64,000 bases of DNA from Magnetospirillum sp. (GTDB taxonomy: Bacteria > Pseudomonadota > Alphaproteobacteria > CACIAM-22H2), in contig JAPZUA010000001.1 of the NCBI GenBank assembly GCA_027532905.1, positions 521,565 through 585,564 on the forward strand. The letters run 5' to 3'. Position 1 is the stretch's first letter. Each line of letters opens with the position of its first letter. Shown piece after piece: positions 52,760-62,256 of this stretch. Below the pieces are notes generated by a model. It worked only from the letters and a program-made list of their open reading frames with translations. It did no database searches and was not told the origin of the DNA. Both the position numbers and the translations under genes were made by a program.

Positions 52760-54060
52760 AGCCCCGACAAATAGCGCGCAAGGCCGAAGGCGGCGCCTGC
52801 GATCACCAGCCAATGGATCGCAAGGCCGACGCGCACAAGCAGAACAAGCGCCACGACCGCCACCGCAATCGCGACGTGATCGATACCGCTTGCGGGCCAG
52901 AATACGGCCTGGCCCAGAAACACGCCGAGATTGAGAATCACGCCCACGACCGCGGCGGTGATTGCCCCCAAGGCGGCCGAAGCGGCCTTGTTCTCGTGCA
53001 GGCCCTCGACGTAAGGGGCACCTGCGAGAATGAACAAAAAGCTCGGCAGGAAGGTGACGTAAGTGGTTAACAGCGCCGCAGCGGCCGCGGTCGTCAACGG
53101 GTCGGCCGCACCGGCGTTCCAGCCCGCGAAGAACCCGACATATTGCAGCACCAGAATGAGCGGCCCGGGCGTGGTTTCGGCGAGTGCCAAACCGTTCAGC
53201 ATGTCGGCGGGCGTGAGCCAGCCATAGAGATTGACTGCCGCGTCCGCGACATAAGGCAGCACGGCATAGGCACCGCCGAACGTGACGAACGCCGCTTTTG
53301 TGAACAGCGCCGCCACGTCGGCAAATGGCTTCGCTCCCATCATGAACAACACGCCCACGACCGGGATCGCCCACAGCACGGCGAACACCGCACAGAGCCC
53401 CGTGAAACGCAACATCGGCCGTGCCGGCAGCAACACATCGTCCGGCACGTCGCCGCCCGCCGCGCTCGCGTGCCCGCCGGCCGCAAAGGGCGAGGTCGCA
53501 TCCCCGCGCGCTGACAGCACGCCCACCAAAGCCGCTGCAGCAACCACCCACGGAAAACCGATGTCGAGAAAATGGATGGCCACGAAGGCTGCGACGGCAA
53601 GCGCCGCCGCTTGCCAGGTCTGCAGCGCCTTCTTGCCGATGCGCCAGACCGCGTGCAGCACGACGGCAACGACGACGGGTTTGAGCCCGTCGAAAATCGC
53701 ACCCACCGCGCCCGTCTCGCCGTGCACGGCCGCAATGTAGGAAAGTACGAGCATGCACAAGGCACCCGGCAGCACGAACAGCGTTCCCGCCGCAACCCCG
53801 CCCCACGTACCGTGCAGGCGCCAGCCGATATAAGTTGCAAGCTGCTGCGCCTCGGGGCCCGGCAGCAGCGTGGCGAAGGAAAGCCCGCGCAAGAAGCTGC
53901 GCTGGCCGATCCAGCGCTGCTTGTCGACGAGATCGTGCTGCATCATCGCGATCTGGCCCGCAGGACCGCCGAAGGACAGGCAGCCGAGCTTGAACCAATA
54001 GGCGAGTGCGGTGCGGTAGCTCGGCCGGTCGCCGAAAGCGGGGGCGGAAGCGTCGGGCAT
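52756..54060 (-). CDS. chrA: Chromate efflux transporter ChrA (long-chain CHR)
   Basis: A 434-aa membrane protein with two homologous halves, typical of long-chain CHR transporters. The N-half carries FKLGCLSFGGPAGQIAMM and FATLLPGPEAQQLATYIG; the C-half carries FVTFGGAYAVLPYV and ALAETTPGPLILVLQYVGF. It exports chromate (or sulfate-like oxyanions) using ion gradients. The ATG at 54060 has AGGAG upstream. It lies 27 nt downstream of the SOD-rhodanese gene and overlaps the RNHCP gene, so a three-gene stress operon is likely. Confidence 0.95.
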   Translation of the reverse strand: MPDASAPAFGDRPSYRTALAYWFKLGCLSFGGPAGQIAMMQHDLVDKQRWIGQRSFLRGLSFATLLPGPEAQQLATYIGWRLHGTWGGVAAGTLFVLPGALCMLVLSYIAAVHGETGAVGAIFDGLKPVVVAVVLHAVWRIGKKALQTWQAAALAVAAFVAIHFLDIGFPWVVAAAALVGVLSARGDATSPFAAGGHASAAGGDVPDDVLLPARPMLRFTGLCAVFAVLWAIPVVGVLFMMGAKPFADVAALFTKAAFVTFGGAYAVLPYVADAAVNLYGWLTPADMLNGLALAETTPGPLILVLQYVGFFAGWNAGAADPLTTAAAAALLTTYVTFLPSFLFILAGAPYVEGLHENKAASAALGAITAAVVGVILNLGVFLGQAVFWPASGIDHVAIAVAVVALVLLVRVGLAIHWLVIAGAAFGLARYLSGL

Positions 54061-54087
54061 ATGCGCTCCTGTGGAATGAAATCGTTT

Positions 54088-54996
54088 CTAGCGTGTTGCG
54101 TCTTTAGCGGTCACGGGCTTGCCCATCGCGCGCCAACCGACGATGCCGGTGTCGAGATAGTCGGCATCGTAGCCTTGCGCGCGCAAGGCGGCAGCCGTGT
54201 CCTGGCTGAAGGAGAATCCGTAGACGCAATAAACCACGAGTTTGCGCCCCTTCGGCAGGCCCGCTTTGGCGCCGTCCGGCTCGGCCGGGTCGATGCGCAT
54301 CGCACCGGGAAGAATGTCGGATGCCGCCACAAAAGCCGGCCCGCGCCTGGCATCGACAAATACGCCATCGAACCCGTCGAGCGCTTCGATCGCCACGGCA
54401 TGCAGGGCAGCGGACGGCATACTGTCGCGCCAGCGCATCGCCGCCCGCGTCCAATCGATCGTCGCCATGAACGCATCGACATAGCGCCCGGCATCAGCAC
54501 CGTAGTCGAGATGGTAGGCATGCTCGTACATGTCGAGGGCGAGCAGCGGTGTCGCACCCGCAAACCCCATCGCATGGTCGGCTCCCCATTGGATCACGAG
54601 GCGCCCGTCGCGATTTTCGCGCGCCAGCACGACCCAGCCCGAACCACCCGCCAACGCTTTGGCGCAGGCCGCAAAACGTGTGTGCCATTCTTCGAAAGAC
54701 CCGAAATCGCGCGCGATTGCCGCACCAAGATCGTTGGGCACCGGTGTCGCCGGTGCCAGCGCCTCGAAATAGATCTCGTGCAGCACCATCGAATTGTAGG
54801 CAATGAGCTCGTGATGCTTGAGGCCGTTCCACTCGAATCCAGGCGCAGCCGGATCGAGTGCCTTGAGCCGTGCGGAGATCGCGTTCAGCCGCTTTACGGC
54901 GCCCGCATAGTTGTTGGCGTAATGGCTGGCGACGAGTTTTTCGCTGAACCCCGGATAGGATTCGGGCTTGGCGGCCAAGGGCTTCAGATAACGCAT
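54088..54996 (-). CDS. Fe/Mn superoxide dismutase fused to a rhodanese domain
   Basis: A 302-aa fusion. Residues 1-195 are an Fe/Mn-type superoxide dismutase with predicted metal ligands H25, H73, D155 and H159 (DMYEHAYHLDYG). Residues about 205-302 are a rhodanese domain (FVDARRGPAF, then YCVYGFS with likely active-site C257). The cysteine loop is intact, so sulfur transfer is possible. The start at 54996 is preferred because GGAG then lies 6 nt upstream; an ATG at 55002 adds two residues. Chromate operons such as chrBACF include an SOD (ChrC), so position before chrA fits oxidative-stress defence during chromate reduction. Confidence 0.9.
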   Translation of the reverse strand: MRYLKPLAAKPESYPGFSEKLVASHYANNYAGAVKRLNAISARLKALDPAAPGFEWNGLKHHELIAYNSMVLHEIYFEALAPATPVPNDLGAAIARDFGSFEEWHTRFAACAKALAGGSGWVVLARENRDGRLVIQWGADHAMGFAGATPLLALDMYEHAYHLDYGADAGRYVDAFMATIDWTRAAMRWRDSMPSAALHAVAIEALDGFDGVFVDARRGPAFVAASDILPGAMRIDPAEPDGAKAGLPKGRKLVVYCVYGFSFSQDTAAALRAQGYDADYLDTGIVGWRAMGKPVTAKDATR

Positions 54997-55148
54997 GTCC
55001 ATCTCCTCTCAAGCCGAACCTGCTTTGCAGGCTCGCTCAAAAGGCAGCGCTTGGACGAGCGGATCGTCTTGGAAAACTCGGGGCGACTGCCGACGGCCCC
55101 GCGTAATTCGGGATATACGCGCAAAAGCCGCGGCAATGCAAGTCTCGC

Positions 55149-55622
55149 TTACTTGAAGCGGACCTTCATGATTTCATAGGCCTTGCTGCCGCGCGGCGTG
55201 GTCACTTCGACCGTGTCGCCGGCCTGCTTGTTGATGAGGGCGCGCGACAGAGGCGAGGTGATCGAGATGCGGCCCTTCTCGACGTCGGCTTCGTCGGCAC
55301 CGACGATCTGGTAGGTGGCCTCTTCGTTCGTGTCGATGTCGGCCAGCGTGACCTTGGCGCCGAACTTGATGTGTTTGCCCGAGAGCGACGCCACGTCGAT
55401 GATCTCGCCGCGGCTCACCTTGTCCTCGAGCTCGCCGATGCGCCCTTCGATGAAGGATTGGCGTTCGCGCGCGGCATGGTATTCGGCGTTTTCCGAAAGA
55501 TCGCCGTGGTCGCGGGCTTCGGCGATGGCGCGAATGACGGCCGGACGCTCGACGGTTTTGAGGTTCTTAAGTTCCGCTTCGAGGCGTTCGTAGCCCTCGC
55601 GCGTCATCGGAATCTTGTCCAT
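55149..55622 (-). CDS. greA: Transcription elongation factor GreA
   Basis: A 157-aa factor that inserts its coiled coil into the RNA polymerase secondary channel to rescue backtracked complexes. The coiled coil spans residues 10-75, with the catalytic tip [14 protein letters not shown] (38-51). The C-terminal domain contains [14 protein letters not shown]. It lies downstream of carB on the same strand after a 153-bp gap that holds no visible gene. This position next to carAB recurs in alphaproteobacteria. Confidence 0.97.
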   Translation of the reverse strand: MDKIPMTREGYERLEAELKNLKTVERPAVIRAIAEARDHGDLSENAEYHAARERQSFIEGRIGELEDKVSRGEIIDVASLSGKHIKFGAKVTLADIDTNEEATYQIVGADEADVEKGRISITSPLSRALINKQAGDTVEVTTPRGSKAYEIMKVRFK

Positions 55623-55775
55623 TGCTTGCCGATCCGTGCCCTAACGCTTCCTGTTTTTGCGTCGCCGATTTTGCATCGACGCCAGCCGCCCAAAGCGAGC
55701 CATCAACGCTGGTCCATCGCGGGCGGTCTTCCATGACCGGCCGTCGCGCAAGACCCGCTGGTGAGGGGATCGCCG

Positions 55776-58700
55776 TCAGAAGGCCCCTTTAAAGTACGCT
55801 TGCAGCGGCGCAACTTCAAGACTGCCGGCGCGGAGTGCCGAGATCGCCTCGCCGGCCGCGCGCGCCCCTGCCAAGGTCGTATAGTAGGCAATCCCGCCCA
55901 TCAAGGCGGCATGGCGTAGGCTGAACGAGTCAGCAACAGCCTGCGCGCCGTCGGTCGTATTGAACACAAGGTGAACTTTGTTCGATTTGATGGCGTCCAC
56001 GATATGCGGACGGCCTTCGAGTACCTTGTTCACGTGGACGACGTCGATCCCGTTTTTGCGCAGGAACACGGCCGTTCCCCCGGTCGCCATCACGCCGAAA
56101 CCGAGTGCGACCAATTTTCGCACCGGTGCGAGGATCGCCTTTTTATCGGCATCGCGCACCGACACGAACAACGTGCCGGCGGTGGGGAGCTTCTGCGAGG
56201 CGCCGATCTGCGCCTTGGCAAAGGCGTGGCCGAAATCGGCATCGATGCCCATTACCTCGCCGGTCGATTTCATCTCCGGCCCCAAGATCGTGTCGGAGCC
56301 GGGGAAGCGGGCGAACGGAAACACGGCTTCTTTGACCGCGACATGGTCGAGCTTGCGCTTCTTGAGCTTGAAGCTTGCAAGGCTCTCGCCCGCCATCACG
56401 CGCGCGGCGATTTTGGCGATCGCAACGCCCGTCGCCTTGGCCACAAACGGCACCGTGCGCGAGGCGCGGGGATTGACCTCAAGCACGTAGACGCGCCCCT
56501 CTTTGACCGCGAACTGCACGTTCATGAGCCCGACCACGCCAAGCCCGCGCGCCAGGGCCGCCGTCTGGCGCTCGATCGCGTCGAGAATTTTCTTGGGCAG
56601 CGAATAGGGCGGCAGCGAGCACGCACTGTCGCCCGAATGGATGCCCGCCTCTTCGATATGCTCCATGATGCCCGCCACGTGCACGGTCTCGGCATCGGCC
56701 ACCGCATCGACGTCGACCTCGATCGCGTCCTGCAGATAGCTGTCGATCAGTACCGGGTTTTTGCCCGAAACGCGCACCGCTTCGGCGATGAAGCTGCGCA
56801 GCTGGTCGACCGAATGCACGATCTTCATCGCGCGCCCGCCGAGCACGTAGCTCGGGCGCAGCAACACGGGATAGCCGATGCGTGCTGCTTCCGCTTCCGC
56901 TTCGACGGCCGAAAATGCCGTGCCCGAGGCGGGCTGCTCGAGCCCGAGCTGCGACAAGAGCTTCGCGAAACGCTGGCGATCTTCGGCCAGATCGATCGCG
57001 TCGGGCGTGGTACCCAGGATCGGAATGCCGGCTTCGGCCAACGCATCGGCGAGGCGCAGCGGCGTCTGGCCGCCGAACTGGCAGATCACGCCGAGCACCT
57101 TGCCGTTGCTCTGCTCGCGCCGCACGATCTCGATCACGGTCTCGGGTGTCAGCGGCTCGAAATAGAGCCGGTCGGCCGTGTCGTAGTCGGTCGAGACGGT
57201 CTCGGGATTGCAGTTGACCATGATCGTCTCGAAGCCCGCCTCGCGCAGTGCATAGACCGCGTGCACGCAGCAATAGTCGAACTCGATCCCCTGGCCGATG
57301 CGGTTGGGCCCGCCGCCCAGGATCACGACTTTGGTGCGGTCGGTGGCGTCGTCTTCGCTCTGCGCCGCACCGAATGCGGGCGTTTCGTAGCTCGAATAAA
57401 GATAGGGCGTGAGGCTCGCAAATTCGGCCGCACAGGTGTCGATGCGCTTGAACACAGGCACGACGCCTTGCGCGCGGCGGGCTGCCGTCACTTCCGCTTC
57501 GCTTTTGCGCGCAAGCTGGGCGAGCTTCGCGTCGCCGAAGCCCATCTGCTTGAGCCGCGTCCAACCGGCGGCGTCCTTGGGCAGGCCGGCGGTTTTGATC
57601 GCGGCTTCTTCGGCGACCAGCTCTTCGACCTGGCGCACGAACCACGGATCGAAGCTCGAAATGCGGCAGATGTCTTCGACATTGAAGCCGAAGCGCAGCG
57701 CCTGCGCGATCACAAGCAAGCGGTCGGGCGAGGGCCGTGCGAGGGCCGCCACGATCGCCTCGCGGATCTTGCCCGCATCGTCGTCGGGGATGTCGATCTC
57801 GTCGAGCCCGCTGAAGCCCGTCTCCATCGAGCGCAGCGCCTTCTGCAGCGCTTCCTTGAAATTGCGGCCGATCGCCATCGCCTCGCCGACCGACTTCATC
57901 GAGGTCGACAGCAATTGCGGCGTGCCCGGAAACTTCTCGAACGTGAAGCGCGGCATCTTGACCACGACGTAGTCGATGGTCGGCTCGAAGGCGGCGGGCG
58001 TGACACCCGTAATGTCGTTCTTGAGTTCGTCGAGCGTGTAGCCAACCGCGAGTTTGGCCGCGATCTTGGCGATGGGAAAACCCGTTGCCTTCGAAGCGAG
58101 GGCGGACGAGCGCGACACGCGCGGATTCATCTCGATCACGACCATTCGCCCGGTCTTGGGATCGACCGCGAACTGCACGTTCGAGCCGCCGGTGTCGACG
58201 CCGATCTCGCGCAACGTCGCGATCGAGGCGTTGCGCATGATCTGGAATTCTTTGTCCGTCAGCGTCAGAGCGGGGGCCACCGTCACGCTGTCGCCGGTAT
58301 GGATGCCCATCGGGTCGATGTTTTCGATCGAGCACACGATGATGCAATTGTCGTTGCGGTCGCGCACGACCTCCATCTCGTATTCTTTCCAGCCCAGCAC
58401 GCTTTCTTCGACAAGCGTCGAACCGACGGGGCTTGCGCGCAACGCGCCGAACACGATCTGCTCGTATTCGTCCACGTTGTAGGCAATGCCGCCGCCCGTG
58501 CCGCCCATCGTGAAAGACGGGCGGATGATGGCGGGCAGGCCCACCGCTTCAAGGGCGGCCTTGGCGTCGTCCATGCTTTTGACGAGCACGGATTTGGGAC
58601 TTTCCAGGCCGATCTTCGACATCGCGTCGCGAAAGCGCAGCCGGTCCTCGGCCTTGTCGATCGCGTCGCGATTGGCGCCGATGAGCTCGACGCCGTATTT

Positions 58701-59027
58701 TTCGAGTACGCCTGAATCCGCGAGCGCCATCGCGACGTTGAGCGCGGTCTGCCCGCCCATCGTGGGCAGCAGCGCATCGGGCCGTTCCTTGGCGATGATC
58801 TTCTCGACGATGTCGGGCACGATCGGCTCGACGTAAGTGGCGTCCGCCAGCGACGGATCGGTCATGATCGTGGCCGGGTTCGAATTGACCAGCACGATGC
58901 GGTAGCCCTCTTCCTTGAGGGCGCGACAGGCTTGCGTGCCCGAATAGTCGAACTCGCACGCCTGCCCGATCACGATGGGCCCGGCCCCGATGATGAGAAT
59001 GGATTTGATGTCGGTGCGCTTGGGCAT
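55776..59027 (-). CDS. carB: Carbamoyl-phosphate synthase large subunit
   Basis: A 1083-aa enzyme, standard length. Two homologous ATP-grasp halves make carbamoyl phosphate from bicarbonate, ammonia and two ATP. Landmarks are [20 protein letters not shown] at the N-terminus, [10 protein letters not shown] in the first ATP site, [19 protein letters not shown] at the start of the second half, and a C-terminal MGS-like allosteric domain ([18 protein letters not shown]). It follows carA by 3 nt. It supplies both arginine and pyrimidine synthesis, linking functionally to argH in the same window. Confidence 0.98.
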   Translation of the reverse strand: MPKRTDIKSILIIGAGPIVIGQACEFDYSGTQACRALKEEGYRIVLVNSNPATIMTDPSLADATYVEPIVPDIVEKIIAKERPDALLPTMGGQTALNVAMALADSGVLEKYGVELIGANRDAIDKAEDRLRFRDAMSKIGLESPKSVLVKSMDDAKAALEAVGLPAIIRPSFTMGGTGGGIAYNVDEYEQIVFGALRASPVGSTLVEESVLGWKEYEMEVVRDRNDNCIIVCSIENIDPMGIHTGDSVTVAPALTLTDKEFQIMRNASIATLREIGVDTGGSNVQFAVDPKTGRMVVIEMNPRVSRSSALASKATGFPIAKIAAKLAVGYTLDELKNDITGVTPAAFEPTIDYVVVKMPRFTFEKFPGTPQLLSTSMKSVGEAMAIGRNFKEALQKALRSMETGFSGLDEIDIPDDDAGKIREAIVAALARPSPDRLLVIAQALRFGFNVEDICRISSFDPWFVRQVEELVAEEAAIKTAGLPKDAAGWTRLKQMGFGDAKLAQLARKSEAEVTAARRAQGVVPVFKRIDTCAAEFASLTPYLYSSYETPAFGAAQSEDDATDRTKVVILGGGPNRIGQGIEFDYCCVHAVYALREAGFETIMVNCNPETVSTDYDTADRLYFEPLTPETVIEIVRREQSNGKVLGVICQFGGQTPLRLADALAEAGIPILGTTPDAIDLAEDRQRFAKLLSQLGLEQPASGTAFSAVEAEAEAARIGYPVLLRPSYVLGGRAMKIVHSVDQLRSFIAEAVRVSGKNPVLIDSYLQDAIEVDVDAVADAETVHVAGIMEHIEEAGIHSGDSACSLPPYSLPKKILDAIERQTAALARGLGVVGLMNVQFAVKEGRVYVLEVNPRASRTVPFVAKATGVAIAKIAARVMAGESLASFKLKKRKLDHVAVKEAVFPFARFPGSDTILGPEMKSTGEVMGIDADFGHAFAKAQIGASQKLPTAGTLFVSVRDADKKAILAPVRKLVALGFGVMATGGTAVFLRKNGIDVVHVNKVLEGRPHIVDAIKSNKVHLVFNTTDGAQAVADSFSLRHAALMGGIAYYTTLAGARAAGEAISALRAGSLEVAPLQAYFKGAF

Positions 59028-59030
59028 GTG

Positions 59031-60200
59031 TCAGGCCGCCTTCGAGTTGGTCATCAATGCCGTGAAGCGCGCGAACAGATAATGCGCGTCTTGCGGGCCG
59101 GGGCTGGCTTCGGGGTGGTACTGCACCGAGAAGGCCGGGCGGTCGAGGCAGCGCAAGCCTTCGTTGGTCTGGTCGAATAGCGACACGTGCGTAACCTTGG
59201 CCAATGCGGGCAGCGTTTCGGGCAGCACCGCAAAGCCGTGATTCTGGCTCGTGATCTCGACCTTGCCGGTTTCGAGATCTTTGACCGGATGATTGGCCCC
59301 GCGATGGCCGCGCGCGAGTTTTGTGGTCTTCGCACCCAAAGCAAGGGCCAGCAATTGATGGCCCAAGCAGATGCCAAAGATGGGAATACGCTTGTCGAGC
59401 AGCGCCTTGATCGTCGGCACGGCGTACACACCCGTCGCCGCCGGATCGCCGGGGCCGTTCGACAGGAACACGCCGTCCGGCTTGTGGCGCAACACGTCTT
59501 CGGCGGTGGCTTGGGCGGGCAGCACCGTCACTTTGCAGCCGGCTTGCGCCAAGCAGCGCAGGATGTTGCGCTTGGCCCCGTAGTCGAGCGCGACGACGTG
59601 GAACTTGGGTTTCCCCAATTTGCCGTAGCCTTTGCCGAGCGCCCACACGGTTTCGTCCCAGGCGTAGCTTTGGCGCGCGGTCACTTCCTTGGCGAGATCC
59701 ATGCCTTCGAGGCCCGGCCATGCGGCGGCCTCTTCGACCAAGGCACTCGCGTCGATCTTGCCGTCGGGGCGATGAATGAGCGTGCCGTTGGGCGCACCCG
59801 CATCGCGGATATGGCGCGTGAGGGCGCGCGTATCCACGCCGCAAATGCCGGGGATGCCGCTCGCCTTCAGCCATGCATCAAGCGTTTGCGTCGAACGGAA
59901 ATTCGACGGAGCGGTGATGTCTTCGCGCAGCACGAGCCCGCGCGCGGCCGGCACCAAAGTTTCGATGTCTTCGGGGTTGGTCCCGACATTGCCGACATGC
60001 GGGAACGTGAAGGTCACGATCTGGCCCGCATAGGATGGATCGGTCAGAATTTCTTGGTAGCCGGTGATCGAAGTGTTGAAGCACACCTCGCCGGTCTTCT
60101 TCGCGGCGGCCCCGAGCCCCTTGCCCCAGAAGATCGTGCCGTCGGCCAGCGCCAAAGCGGCAGTTGCACCAGGCGGCGGGCTCGATTTGCGGTTGGGCAT
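59031..60200 (-). CDS. carA: Carbamoyl-phosphate synthase small (glutaminase) subunit
   Basis: A 389-aa subunit that releases ammonia from glutamine for CarB. The N-terminal CPSase domain carries TSITGYQEILTDPSY. The class I glutaminase domain has the nucleophile in GICLGHQLLALALG and the catalytic His-Glu in FSVQYHPEASPGP. The ATG at 60200 has GGAG upstream and is preferred over a longer frame. It is the first gene of carAB and diverges from the TetR gene across 197 bp, which shows no clear riboswitch or PyrR-like structure. Confidence 0.97.
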   Translation of the reverse strand: MPNRKSSPPPGATAALALADGTIFWGKGLGAAAKKTGEVCFNTSITGYQEILTDPSYAGQIVTFTFPHVGNVGTNPEDIETLVPAARGLVLREDITAPSNFRSTQTLDAWLKASGIPGICGVDTRALTRHIRDAGAPNGTLIHRPDGKIDASALVEEAAAWPGLEGMDLAKEVTARQSYAWDETVWALGKGYGKLGKPKFHVVALDYGAKRNILRCLAQAGCKVTVLPAQATAEDVLRHKPDGVFLSNGPGDPAATGVYAVPTIKALLDKRIPIFGICLGHQLLALALGAKTTKLARGHRGANHPVKDLETGKVEITSQNHGFAVLPETLPALAKVTHVSLFDQTNEGLRCLDRPAFSVQYHPEASPGPQDAHYLFARFTALMTNSKAA

Positions 60201-60377
60201 CGGCGATCTCCTCGAACGGCGGTGGGCGCGCAATGCGAGCCGTCTACGCAAATCGCCGCCAGCCGGTCAATCGCCGCTTTTCCACAGCCCAAAACCCTGA
60301 TTCAACGACATTTTTCGGCGCATGGTCGCCTAGCGCCATGCTTCCGCCCGCGCGAATCACTGGCGTTTTGTGGACTG

Positions 60378-60403
60378 TTTGGATAAGTCTGTACCAAATG
60401 GTA
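60378..60403. promoter_or_regulatory. Overlapping inverted repeats at the tetR start, candidate operator
   Basis: Two palindromes overlap: TTTGG-N11-CCAAA (60378-60398) and TACCA-AA-TGGTA (60392-60403). The second covers the tetR ATG at 60398. TetR proteins typically bind such sites at their own promoter, so autorepression is plausible. Confidence 0.4.
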
Positions 60404-60955
60404 AAACAAATTGCCGAACGCGCCGATTTGCTGCCAAAGCTCGCCCAGCTCTTCCGTCGGCGCGGCTACGAGGGCACGTCGCTTGCCGCGATCGCGACGG
60501 CAACGGGTTTGGGCAAAGGCAGCCTCTACCATTTCTTCCCAGGCGGTAAGCCCGAGATGGCGCAAGCCGTGCTCGACGAAACGGCCGCGTGGTTCGCGCG
60601 CGAAATCCTTGGGCCGCTGCGCCATCCAGGCCCGCCGCGCGTTGCCATTCGCGAAATGTGCCGTGCGCTCGAGGCGCATCACAAGGGTGGAACGCAGATC
60701 TGCGCCTTCGCACTTTTCGCGGCCGACGAAACGCAAACGCTGTTTGCGGCCCCGTTGCGCGCGCATTTCCAGCAATGGATCGAAGCGTTGGCGCGCGTGC
60801 TCGTGCTTGCGGGCCGCGGTGCGGCTGCCGCGCGCACCGAAGCGTTCGATGCGGTCGCCTGCGTGCAGGGCGCGATCATTCTGGCGCGTGCGGCCGAAGA
60901 CGGGCGCGTCTTTGCAGGTGCCGTGGCACGGCTCGAAGCGCGGCTATGCGCCTAA
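60398..60955 (+). CDS. TetR-family transcriptional regulator
   Basis: A 185-aa repressor. The N-terminal helix-turn-helix has RRRGYEGTSLAAIATATGLG followed by KGSLYHFFPGGKPEMA, as in the LmrA/YxaF-like subgroup; the C-terminal ligand domain is diverged. The upstream frame is open, but MVKQIAERADLLPK at 60398 fits the family. The ribosome site is weak and the start lies within an inverted repeat. It converges with glcF, overlapping by 12 nt. Ligand and targets are unknown. Confidence 0.88.
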   Translation: MVKQIAERADLLPKLAQLFRRRGYEGTSLAAIATATGLGKGSLYHFFPGGKPEMAQAVLDETAAWFAREILGPLRHPGPPRVAIREMCRALEAHHKGGTQICAFALFAADETQTLFAAPLRAHFQQWIEALARVLVLAGRGAAAARTEAFDAVACVQGAIILARAAEDGRVFAGAVARLEARLCA

Positions 60956-62245
60956 CGCGGCTGGCTTCGGCCCGCCGGTCGCCCAATCCATAAGCTCGAC
61001 CGTGTGCACGACCGGCATGTCGGCGGCCGCTGCGATCTGCGCCATGCAGCCGATATTGCCGGCCGCGACGAGGCTCGCACCCGTGGCCGCAAGATTAGCA
61101 ACTTTGCGCGCCTGCAATTGCTTGGCGATTTCGGGCTGCATCAGATTGTAGGTGCCGGCCGAGCCGCAGCACAGATGCCCCTCGGCCGGATCGCGCATCG
61201 CAAATCCGGCATCGGCGAGCAGCTTGCGCGGGACCGAACCCAGCTTCTGCCCATGCTGCAGCGAGCAGGCGGAATGGTAGGCGACGACAAGCGCCTCGGG
61301 CGCCTTTGCCGCCGGCTTCAAATCGCGCAGAACTTCCGAAATGTCGCGCGCCCGGCTTGAGACGGCCTCGGCCATTGCCTTCAACTGCGCGTCTTCGCGG
61401 AACATGAAGCCGTAATCCTTGACCGTAGTTCCGCAGCCCGACGCGTTGACGACGATCGCGTCGGGGCCGCGCCCGCTCCACATTCCCATCCAGGCGCGGA
61501 TATTGGCCGCCGCCGAAGCGTGGCTCGCATCGACATTGCCCATGTGGTGCGTGAGCGCCCCGCAGCAGCCCGAGCCGGGGGCGATCGCGACCTCGCAGCC
61601 AAGCCTTGTGAGCACGCGCACGGTTGCTTCGTTGATCTGCGGGGCCAGCACTTGCTGGGCGCAGCCTTGCAGCAGGGCTACGCGCATTTTTGTTTCGCCT
61701 TGCGCTGGGAAAATCCGCGCGTCGCCGATCTGCGACGGCGACGGAATCGCGGTCGGCGCCATTTCCAACATTGCGCGCAGGCGTGCGAGCGGCCCGGTCT
61801 GCGGCAGCAGTCCCTTCAAAGGCCGCGCAAGCAACGCCCCGACAAGCGCCACGCGAAAACGCTGGGGATGCGGCAGGATTGACGCCAGCACACGACGCAG
61901 CAGCCGCTCGTGCCACGGCCGCACATAGGTCGCCTCGATATGCGCGCGCGCATGGTCGACGAGATGCATGTAGTTCACGCCCGACGGGCACGTCGTCATG
62001 CAAGAAAGGCACGAGAGGCACCGGTCCACGTGCTTGACCGTGCGCGCATCGGCCGGCCGGTTCTTCTCGAGCATGTCCTTGATCAGATAGATGCGGCCGC
62101 GCGGACTGTCGAGCTCGTCGCCGAGCAGCGTATAGGTCGGGCACGTCGCGGTGCAGAAGCCGCAATGCACGCATTTGCGCAAGATGGCTTCCGACGCCTT
62201 CATGTCGGGATCGGCCAACTGCGCGAGGGTGAAATTGGTTTGCAT
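60944..62245 (-). CDS. glcF: Glycolate oxidase iron-sulfur subunit
   Basis: A 433-aa electron-transfer subunit of the membrane-associated glycolate oxidase. Two [4Fe-4S] clusters are bound by C25, C28, C31, C35 and by C76, C79, C82, C86. Two C-terminal CCG-domain motifs follow (GSGCCGALTHH and LCCGSAGTYNLM). The ATG at 62245 begins the family-typical MQTNFTLAQLADP; the open frame above it is glcE shadow. It lies 11 nt after glcE in the glcDEF order. Substrate could be glycolate or D-lactate. Confidence 0.95.
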   Translation of the reverse strand: MQTNFTLAQLADPDMKASEAILRKCVHCGFCTATCPTYTLLGDELDSPRGRIYLIKDMLEKNRPADARTVKHVDRCLSCLSCMTTCPSGVNYMHLVDHARAHIEATYVRPWHERLLRRVLASILPHPQRFRVALVGALLARPLKGLLPQTGPLARLRAMLEMAPTAIPSPSQIGDARIFPAQGETKMRVALLQGCAQQVLAPQINEATVRVLTRLGCEVAIAPGSGCCGALTHHMGNVDASHASAAANIRAWMGMWSGRGPDAIVVNASGCGTTVKDYGFMFREDAQLKAMAEAVSSRARDISEVLRDLKPAAKAPEALVVAYHSACSLQHGQKLGSVPRKLLADAGFAMRDPAEGHLCCGSAGTYNLMQPEIAKQLQARKVANLAATGASLVAAGNIGCMAQIAAAADMPVVHTVELMDWATGGPKPAALGA

Positions 62246-62256
62246 CTGGGGCGCTC

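Noticed and set aside
55623-55775. Possible tRNA or small RNA between greA and carB
   Set aside because: No cloverleaf or conserved RNA pattern could be traced by eye.
55971-58715. A 914-aa plus-strand open frame antisense to carB
   Set aside because: Shadow of carB codon structure; composition is Asp/Arg/His-rich without motifs, and carB is certain.
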